A DNA stretch of 11,596 bases, from NCBI GenBank assembly GCA_017553965.1, contig JAFZJK010000158.1, positions 1 through 11,596 of the forward strand, read 5' to 3'. A program made the translations under genes and the position numbers. Positions 6,732-11,596 of the stretch are shown in pieces; positions within the stretch are counted from its first letter, which is position 1; every line of letters starts with the position of its first letter. Origin of the DNA: Lachnospiraceae bacterium (GTDB lineage: Bacteria > Bacillota_A > Clostridia > Lachnospirales > Lachnospiraceae). The notes below the pieces were generated by a model that did no database searches, was not told the origin of the DNA, and was given only the letters and a program-made list of their open reading frames with translations.

Positions 6732-8828
6732 ATGGAAAAAGTTTTTAAGGACTATCTTTTTTCTAAGCACATATTGGTAAGTGAAAACGGAAAAGATGAA
6801 AATGCTTTTGAGACGTTGTTTACTATAGCTAATATGTTTAGTATCCGGATAACGGAAGGTCAGGAATTGGCTGAAAGGGAGATGATAGAATACATCTCTT
6901 CCATGGTAGGGGTGGATGTGTCCAAGCCTTTTTATAAAGGTTTCCCGGAAAGTGTAAAGAAGCTTTCGATAGATGAGCTGATTTTTGATCAGATGATACA
7001 TTATATTACTACCTATGGTCTTGGCAATTTCTCTGAAGCGGGGCATTCATTATTTGAAGAGCAGTTTGAAAGGACTGCATTTAAGGAAAAGGCTGAGATA
7101 AAGGATTTTGTTATATTGAAGGAAACTGATGCTGCAGAAAAGCTTAAAGGTTATGTTTATGATCTTTTTCTGGGGACCAGACCTTTAAATCCGACACAGT
7201 ATGAGGTTGTTTCTAAAGCTATAGATGTATATGATATCAGACCTGCAAGCTGTGCATCCAAAAACCTGGCCATTCGTTTGCTGGCTGAAAAAAGGGATGT
7301 AAATTATGCAAAGTTTTTAGCTCTTTCGGATGTAATAAAGCTTGTTGAGGAGATCAATTACAGATCATATGACAATACTGATGTTAAAAAGCTAAACCTT
7401 AAGAATCAGGACAGAAAGCTCATCACATCGGTTATTGATCATATGTTTATTAACATGGCTCAAAGTACCGGAGATGATGGTGAGGCAATTGCTCATAATA
7501 CTGCACTTGAGAAAGAAATAAAGAACTGCTTTGAGCGAAAAGCTTTATGGAGCGGAGTACTTCATCATATTCATTATAAAGCAGTTAACAGCTTAGCAGC
7601 TGAGTTTACTGATCTGATGCGCGGAAAAACAAATGATTCCGTATATTCTGCGTTTGAAAAAGAGATCGGAAATGGAAGTATTGCCAATGCCGTAAAGGTG
7701 TTAAAGGAAGGTAAAGGCTCCGGAGCTATACTTCGTAATCTTGATTACTTGATCAGCAGATGTAAAAACGAAGATGATGTTGAAACTGTCCTTGAAAGCA
7801 TACAGTCCAATAATATTATTATACTTATTCAGCTTTTAATGAAATATTCAGGTAAAACGAGTGTTATAGTCAACAGAACGTTTAAGTTTACAAAATTTGA
7901 AAGACTCAAAGTTTATACAGAAACAGAAGAGGAAGTAAAGAAAAGAAAAAGCTTCCTTACCAAAGAGCAGACTGAACAGCTTAGAAGCTTTGTGGATACA
8001 GCATTAAGAAGAGTATTAGAAAATCGTCTGAACAAAGTCTATATAGATAAAGATATGAAAAACTATGCACTTCCGTTATCAGAGACTTCAGCTTCTGGTG
8101 GACTTGGCGTACTTGCCAAAGGCTCGAGAGTACATATTGATACATTCAGTAAGATAAGAGCGTTTACATACTGGGAAAAAGTGAATGATATTGACCTTTC
8201 CGCATTCGGTATCACGGAAGACGGGAAAAGGATCGAGTTTTCCTGGAGGACCATGGCCGGAAATCAATCGGATGCAATAATATATTCCGGAGACCAGACT
8301 AGCGGATATAATGGAGGTTCTGAGTATTTTGATATCAAGCTTGAGTCGTTCAGAAGAATGTATCCGGAAGTAAGATATATCGTCTTCTGTAATAATGTCT
8401 TTTCACCTGTAAGATTTTGTGATTGCTTCTGTAAAGCCGGATATATGATAAGAGAGCTTAATGATTCCGGTCAGGTATTTGAACCCAAGACTGTTGCTTC
8501 TTCATATATAATTAATTCGGACAGCACTTATGCATATTTATTCGGCCTGGATCTAAATACAAATGACCTTATCTGGCTCAATATGAATAAAGACAGCTAT
8601 GATGCTGTGGCAGGAGAATCACCTTTTGGATTCTTAATTGATTATTTCAATGTTACAGATACCATGAATGTCAAAAGCTTCTTTGAAATGATGGCTACAG
8701 AGCTTGTTACCGATATTTCTCAGGCTGATGTAGTCGTATCAGATAAAGTGAATGAAGCCGACCTCAAGTCCGGAGTAAAACTTATACATAGCTATGACTT
8801 TGAAAAGATTATAGCTCTGATGGGCTGA
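6732..8828 (+). CDS. TerD-domain protein, MXAN_6230/SCO0854-like but lacking the RING finger
   Basis: 698 residues; GGGAGAGGG ends eight bases before the ATG. No TM helices or signal peptide are visible, so it is probably cytoplasmic. The C-terminal part (about 465-620) is TerD-like: KIRAFTYWEKVNDIDLSAFG, SGDQTSGYNGGSEYFDIKL (519-537), VRYIVFCNNVFS, and FEPKTV followed by DLNTNDLIWLNM. The acidic D486/D488 and the GD..SG..GGSE segment match the places where TerD proteins bind calcium. The helical N-terminal region (1-450) carries landmarks I recall from the MXAN_6230/SCO0854 RING-TerD family: PFYKGFPESV (66-75), LAIRLLAEKRDVNYAKFLAL (179-198), KALWSGVLHHIHY (270-282), and LPLSETSASGG just before the TerD domain. 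The RING zinc finger expected after the FPES motif is absent. A short tail (640-698) contains ADVVVSD. TerD proteins belong to stress, metal and phage-response systems; the exact role is unknown. The family call rests on recalled motifs, not on a search. Confidence 0.75.
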   Translation: MEKVFKDYLFSKHILVSENGKDENAFETLFTIANMFSIRITEGQELAEREMIEYISSMVGVDVSKPFYKGFPESVKKLSIDELIFDQMIHYITTYGLGNFSEAGHSLFEEQFERTAFKEKAEIKDFVILKETDAAEKLKGYVYDLFLGTRPLNPTQYEVVSKAIDVYDIRPASCASKNLAIRLLAEKRDVNYAKFLALSDVIKLVEEINYRSYDNTDVKKLNLKNQDRKLITSVIDHMFINMAQSTGDDGEAIAHNTALEKEIKNCFERKALWSGVLHHIHYKAVNSLAAEFTDLMRGKTNDSVYSAFEKEIGNGSIANAVKVLKEGKGSGAILRNLDYLISRCKNEDDVETVLESIQSNNIIILIQLLMKYSGKTSVIVNRTFKFTKFERLKVYTETEEEVKKRKSFLTKEQTEQLRSFVDTALRRVLENRLNKVYIDKDMKNYALPLSETSASGGLGVLAKGSRVHIDTFSKIRAFTYWEKVNDIDLSAFGITEDGKRIEFSWRTMAGNQSDAIIYSGDQTSGYNGGSEYFDIKLESFRRMYPEVRYIVFCNNVFSPVRFCDCFCKAGYMIRELNDSGQVFEPKTVASSYIINSDSTYAYLFGLDLNTNDLIWLNMNKDSYDAVAGESPFGFLIDYFNVTDTMNVKSFFEMMATELVTDISQADVVVSDKVNEADLKSGVKLIHSYDFEKIIALMG

Positions 8829-8854
8829 ATGATCAAAGAATATACAGAAAATAC

Positions 8855-8882
8855 TTGACAAATGAATATTTATAAGTATAAT
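8855..8882 (+). promoter_or_regulatory. Strong promoter of argC
   Basis: A perfect -35 TTGACA (8855-8860), 16 bp, then a perfect -10 TATAAT (8877-8882). The expected start is near 8889, giving a leader of about 95 nt. It is the best consensus promoter in the window and is closely overlapped by ARG-box-like sequences, as expected for a strong promoter under repression. Confidence 0.88.
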
Positions 8883-8909
8883 GGTGTATATTATCTGCAT
8901 AAATATACA
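8863..8909 (+). promoter_or_regulatory. ARG-box-like operator (ArgR/AhrC) at the argC promoter
   Basis: The known ArgR/AhrC box core is TGNATWWWWATNCA. The stretch 8896-8909 (TGCATAAATATACA) fits all 14 positions and lies just past the transcription start. A second copy at 8863-8876 fits 12 of 14 and fills the spacer between -35 and -10. The centres are 33 bp apart, about three helical turns. An extra TGTAT half-site begins at 8885. Binding of the arginine repressor here would block RNA polymerase when arginine is plentiful. The repressor gene is not in the window. Confidence 0.65.
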
Positions 8910-8914
8910 CCATT
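8880..8914 (+). repeat. Perfect 13-bp inverted repeat at the argC start site
   Basis: The arm at 8880-8892 is the exact reverse complement of 8902-8914, with nine bases between. It overlaps the -10 box and the full ARG box. Because transcription from the promoter would start inside the left arm, it is better read as a DNA-level dyad. For transcripts arriving from the TerD-like gene it could fold as an AT-rich hairpin followed by a broken T run (TTTGCTTTT), acting as a weak terminator. Confidence 0.7.
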
Positions 8915-8970
8915 TGCTTTTGGGAAAAATTGAGTTTAGCCAGGAAAATCAAAGCATTTGGCGATGAATT

Positions 8971-8976
8971 GGAGGA
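8971..8976 (+). promoter_or_regulatory. Ribosome binding site fixing the argC start
   Basis: GGAGGA is eight bases before the ATG at 8985. The in-frame TTG at 8958 lies upstream of this site and would place GGAGGA inside the gene. Confidence 0.85.
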
Positions 8977-8984
8977 TTTATAAA

Positions 8985-9929
8985 ATGAAAAAAATATTCA
9001 TTGATGGCGCAGAAGGAACCACTGGTCTGAAAATATTTGAGAGATTTAAGGACAGAAATGATATAGAGATACTTAAAATAGACAGCGCGCTGAGAAAAGA
9101 TGAAAATGAGATTAAGAAGTTTATTAATGCTTCGGATATCACTTTCCTCTGCCTGCCTGATGCTGCAGCAATCGATGCAGTTAAGCTTGTTGAGAATCCC
9201 GACACAGTTATAATTGATACTTCTACAGCACACAGAACAGCTGAAGGCTGGGCTTACGGATTCCCGGAGCTTGATGACAAGCAGAGAGAAGTAATAGCTA
9301 ATTCTAAGAGAATAGCCAACCCCGGTTGTTATGCAACAGGCTTTATAAGCCTTGTTAATCCGTTAGTAAAAGCAGGGCTGCTTCCTAAGGATTACCCTGT
9401 TTCATGTTTTGCTATATCCGGTTACTCGGGTGGAGGGAAAAAGCTTATAGCTCAGTATGAGGATCCCGACAGAGACAAAAAGTTCGGAGCTGCAAGAATG
9501 TACGGATTTGGTCAGACTCATAAGCATTTAAAGGAAATGAAGGCTTTATGCGGAATTGACAGATTACCGCTTTTCTCACCTCTTACTACCGATTATTTCA
9601 GCGGAATGGCTGTACAGGTGCCGTTATTCACCGATCTTTTGACAAAGAAGGTTTCTTTGGATGATATAAAGGCAATATATGACGAGCACTATAAGGGTGA
9701 GAAATTTATTAAGGTAATGCCCATCGGTGCTGATGCAGAAAAAGGAAATGTGATCTTCTCAGACGAAATGTCAGGCAGAGATGACCTTGCAATATATATT
9801 ACAGGTAACGAAGACAGAGTAGTGGTTACCAGCAGTTTTGATAACCTTGGCAAGGGTGCTTCGGGTGCAGCCATCCAAAACATGAACATAGTACTTGGTG
9901 TAGATGATGCAACCGGCCTGGTAATTTAA
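8985..9929 (+). CDS. argC: N-acetyl-gamma-glutamyl-phosphate reductase (short type)
   Basis: 314 residues from the ATG at 8985. ArgC uses NADPH to reduce N-acetylglutamyl-5-phosphate to N-acetylglutamate semialdehyde, the third step of ornithine synthesis, in the cytoplasm. The N-terminus has the dinucleotide-binding glycine motif GAEGTTGL (8-15). The catalytic cysteine is C115 in NPGCYATG, and the histidine motif THKHL is at 178-182. SGYSGGGKK (145-153) is also typical. The length and lack of long insertions match the short ArgC subfamily (about 310 residues) rather than the roughly 345-residue Bacillus type. It follows a strong promoter with ARG-box-like sites, so arginine repression is likely. 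argJ begins 72 bp downstream with its own promoter; no terminator is visible between them. Confidence 0.96.
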   Translation: MKKIFIDGAEGTTGLKIFERFKDRNDIEILKIDSALRKDENEIKKFINASDITFLCLPDAAAIDAVKLVENPDTVIIDTSTAHRTAEGWAYGFPELDDKQREVIANSKRIANPGCYATGFISLVNPLVKAGLLPKDYPVSCFAISGYSGGGKKLIAQYEDPDRDKKFGAARMYGFGQTHKHLKEMKALCGIDRLPLFSPLTTDYFSGMAVQVPLFTDLLTKKVSLDDIKAIYDEHYKGEKFIKVMPIGADAEKGNVIFSDEMSGRDDLAIYITGNEDRVVVTSSFDNLGKGASGAAIQNMNIVLGVDDATGLVI

Positions 9930-9937
9930 TTGAATCC

Positions 9938-9966
9938 TTGTAGAAATTTGAAATTGGTGATATAAT
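9938..9966 (+). promoter_or_regulatory. Promoter of argJ
   Basis: The -35 TTGTAG (9938-9943) and the perfect -10 TATAAT (9961-9966) are 17 bp apart, with TG one base before the -10 (9958-9959). The expected start is near 9973. I see no convincing ARG box here, so argJ-argB may be partly read independently of the argC control region. Confidence 0.7.
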
Positions 9967-10001
9967 AAACTTTCGTACGTATAAAGAAAGGAAATAGTAT
10001 T

Positions 10002-11228
10002 ATGACACAGAAGACAGAAGGCGGAGTAACCGCAGCAAAAGGATTTAAAGCTGCATGCTGTGCAGCTGAAATAAAATATAAAAATCGTACTGATATGGCT
10101 ATGGTATATTCTGATGTTCCCTGCGTATGTGCAGGTACCTTTACAAGTAATGTGGTAAAGGCAGCATGTGTACAGTGGGATCAGAAGGTTGTATATTCCG
10201 GAAAGCCCATGCAGGCAGTTGTTGTTAATTCAGGTATTGCCAATGCATGTACCGGTCAGGAAGGCTGGGATGCATGTGCAAAAACAGCTCAGGCAGTATA
10301 CGAAGAGCTCGGAGTTGATCCCGAGAGCGTAGCAGTTGCTTCCACTGGTGTTATTGGAATGCAGCTCCCCGTTGAAAAGCTTGTAAACGGTGTTGCACAG
10401 ATGAGTAAGACATTATCTGACAGTGTAGAAGCAGGCACAAATGCTTCTAAGGCTATAATGACTACAGATACAATAAATAAGGAAATAGCAGTTACATTTA
10501 CACTTAACGGAAAGACAGTTACTCTGGGCGGTATGAGCAAGGGCTCGGGTATGATACATCCCAATATGTGTACAATGCTTGGTTTCCTTACAACGGACAT
10601 CGCTATCGAAAAGAAGCTTTTACAGGAAGCTTTAAGCGAAGTTGTTAAGGATACCTTCAATATGATCACTGTAGACGGTGACACATCAACAAACGATACT
10701 TTGCTGATTATGGCAAACGGACTTGCAGAAAACGATGTCATAACAGAAAAGAATGAGGATTATAACTTATTCTACGATGCATTGTTCTATGTATGCAGAT
10801 TCCTGGCAAGAACTATGGCTGGTGACGGTGAAGGTGCTACAAAGCTTTTTGAGGCAAAGGTAGTAAATGCAAAGTCCAAGGATGATGCAAGAACTCTTTC
10901 CAGAGCAATAGTAGGTTCTAATCTTTCTAAGGCAGCCATCTACGGATGTGATGCAAACTTCGGCAGATTCTTATGTGCCATGGGTTACTCCGGTGTACAG
11001 TTTGATCAGAATGATGTTGAGCTTTTCTTTGAAAGCGATGCAGGCAGAATGCAGGTATTTGATCATGGTACTCCTTTAGAGTTTGATGAGGAACTGGCCA
11101 AGAAAATACTTGCATGCAGTGAAGTAACAGTATTCGTCGATATGCACGAAGGTGAATCAGAAGCAACAGCATGGGGATGCGATCTAACATATGATTATGT
11201 AAAGATCAATGCAGACTACAGGAGCTAA
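10002..11228 (+). CDS. argJ: Glutamate N-acetyltransferase (ornithine acetyltransferase)
   Basis: 408 residues; AAAGGA nine bases before the ATG. ArgJ moves the acetyl group from N-acetylornithine to glutamate, closing the acetyl cycle; some members can also use acetyl-CoA. It matures by self-cleavage before a threonine. Here that is T191 in KGSGMIHPNMCTML, so the alpha chain would end at C190. Most ArgJ proteins have alanine at this place (MATML). The oxyanion-hole region STGVIG (114-119), the DGDTSTND motif (225-232) and the C-terminal YVKINADYRS are all present, so the protein looks complete and active. Whether it is mono- or bifunctional cannot be read from sequence alone. It lies between argC and argB (34 bp before argB) with no terminator in between. 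Confidence 0.96.
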   Translation: MTQKTEGGVTAAKGFKAACCAAEIKYKNRTDMAMVYSDVPCVCAGTFTSNVVKAACVQWDQKVVYSGKPMQAVVVNSGIANACTGQEGWDACAKTAQAVYEELGVDPESVAVASTGVIGMQLPVEKLVNGVAQMSKTLSDSVEAGTNASKAIMTTDTINKEIAVTFTLNGKTVTLGGMSKGSGMIHPNMCTMLGFLTTDIAIEKKLLQEALSEVVKDTFNMITVDGDTSTNDTLLIMANGLAENDVITEKNEDYNLFYDALFYVCRFLARTMAGDGEGATKLFEAKVVNAKSKDDARTLSRAIVGSNLSKAAIYGCDANFGRFLCAMGYSGVQFDQNDVELFFESDAGRMQVFDHGTPLEFDEELAKKILACSEVTVFVDMHEGESEATAWGCDLTYDYVKINADYRS

Positions 11229-11262
11229 ATTAATATAAAAAAGAAATAGTGAGGAATTAGAA

Positions 11263-11596
11263 ATGGGAAACGAGAGCGTATTAACAAACAGTCAAAGAGC
11301 AGAAGTGCTGGTACATGCACTGCCTTATATTCAGCAGTACAACAACAAGATAGTAGTTGTTAAGTACGGCGGAAATGCAATGATCAACGAGGATCTTAAG
11401 AATGCAGTAATGAGTGATATAGTTCTATTAAACCTCATCGGTATGAAGGTAGTACTTGTACACGGTGGCGGACCTGAGATTACAGAAACACTTAATGCTG
11501 TAGGAAAGAAGACGGAGTTTGTTAACGGCCTCAGAGTTACCGATGCAGAAACAGCCAATATAGCTATGATGGTATTAGCCGGCAAGATCAACAAGA
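11263..11596 (+). CDS. argB: Acetylglutamate kinase, 5' part only
   Basis: The first 111 codons are in the window and the gene runs off the end. GAGGA lies seven bases before the ATG. ArgB phosphorylates N-acetylglutamate, the step before ArgC. The ATP/phosphate-binding K34 in VVKYGGNAM, the glycine loop HGGGP (67-71) and the substrate-binding NGLRVTD (88-94, R91) are all visible. Residues 1-28 (with RAEVLVHALPYIQQY) match the N-terminal helix found in hexameric kinases that are inhibited by arginine, such as those of Pseudomonas and Thermotoga. The E. coli enzyme lacks this helix. Feedback control by arginine is therefore likely, as expected where ArgJ makes the cycle self-sustaining. Probably co-transcribed with argJ. 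Confidence 0.95.
   Translation, partial: MGNESVLTNSQRAEVLVHALPYIQQYNNKIVVVKYGGNAMINEDLKNAVMSDIVLLNLIGMKVVLVHGGGPEITETLNAVGKKTEFVNGLRVTDAETANIAMMVLAGKINK

Noticed and set aside
6900..8820. A RING or other zinc finger in the TerD-like protein
   Set aside because: The cysteines are scattered. The cluster at 563-567 (C-D-C-F-C) lies inside the TerD fold without the paired spacing of a zinc finger.
8958..8984. TTG start for argC at 8958
   Set aside because: The strong GGAGGA at 8971-8976 would be inside the gene. MKKIFIDGAEG from 8985 is the normal ArgC beginning.
9931..9990. Possible second ARG box before argJ
   Set aside because: Only half-site fragments such as TGAAT are present; no stretch fits the 14-base core well.
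10289..10741. 150-codon open frame on the minus strand inside argJ
   Set aside because: It is antisense to a well-supported enzyme gene; the serine/threonine/isoleucine-rich translation is typical of a shadow frame.

Overview
The window is AT-rich DNA coding entirely on the + strand. It looks like a low-GC Gram-positive chromosome, most likely from the Lachnospiraceae (Butyrivibrio-like): ATA and AGA codons are frequent, GGAGG-type ribosome binding sites are strong, the -10 boxes are TATAAT-like, and the arginine cluster has the order argC-argJ-argB. The genus is inferred from general style and was not tested. Nothing in the window looks mobile: I saw no IS elements, CRISPR array, tRNA or rRNA.

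Layout. (1) 1-1506 is the 3' part of a large FtsX-type ABC transporter permease that begins upstream of the window. It ends in a clear hairpin terminator. (2) 1685-5278 is a signalling operon read from its own promoter: an OmpR/PhoB-type response regulator, a two-TM sensor kinase overlapping it by ATGA, and 28 bp later a seven-TM protein with a C-terminal HD-GYP domain (a predicted cyclic-di-GMP phosphodiesterase). (3) 5398-6600 is a membrane-anchored, trigger-factor-like FKBP foldase predicted to work outside the membrane. It has an extended -10 promoter preceded by a TTCACA direct repeat of the kind OmpR-family regulators bind. (4) 6732-8828 is a 698-residue protein with a C-terminal TerD-like domain and a long helical N-terminal region. 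It resembles the actinobacterial/myxobacterial MXAN_6230/SCO0854 family but has no RING finger. (5) 8985-11596 is the arginine biosynthesis cluster argC, argJ and the start of argB. A near-consensus promoter overlapped by ARG-box-like sequences precedes argC, and argJ has a second promoter.

How the genes fit together. The arg genes form the acetyl-cycling ornithine route: ArgJ recycles the acetyl group, ArgB phosphorylates N-acetylglutamate, and ArgC reduces the acyl-phosphate. The ArgB N-terminal extension suggests feedback inhibition by arginine. The two-component pair, the HD-GYP protein and the foldase point to cell-surface sensing and envelope maintenance, possibly linked to the ABC permease upstream. 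The TerD-like protein is the least understood gene here and the best candidate for new biology. It stands alone, with no other ter genes in view, between the foldase and arginine synthesis. There is no gene-free stretch over 300 bases; the largest gap, 1507-1684, holds a terminator and a promoter.
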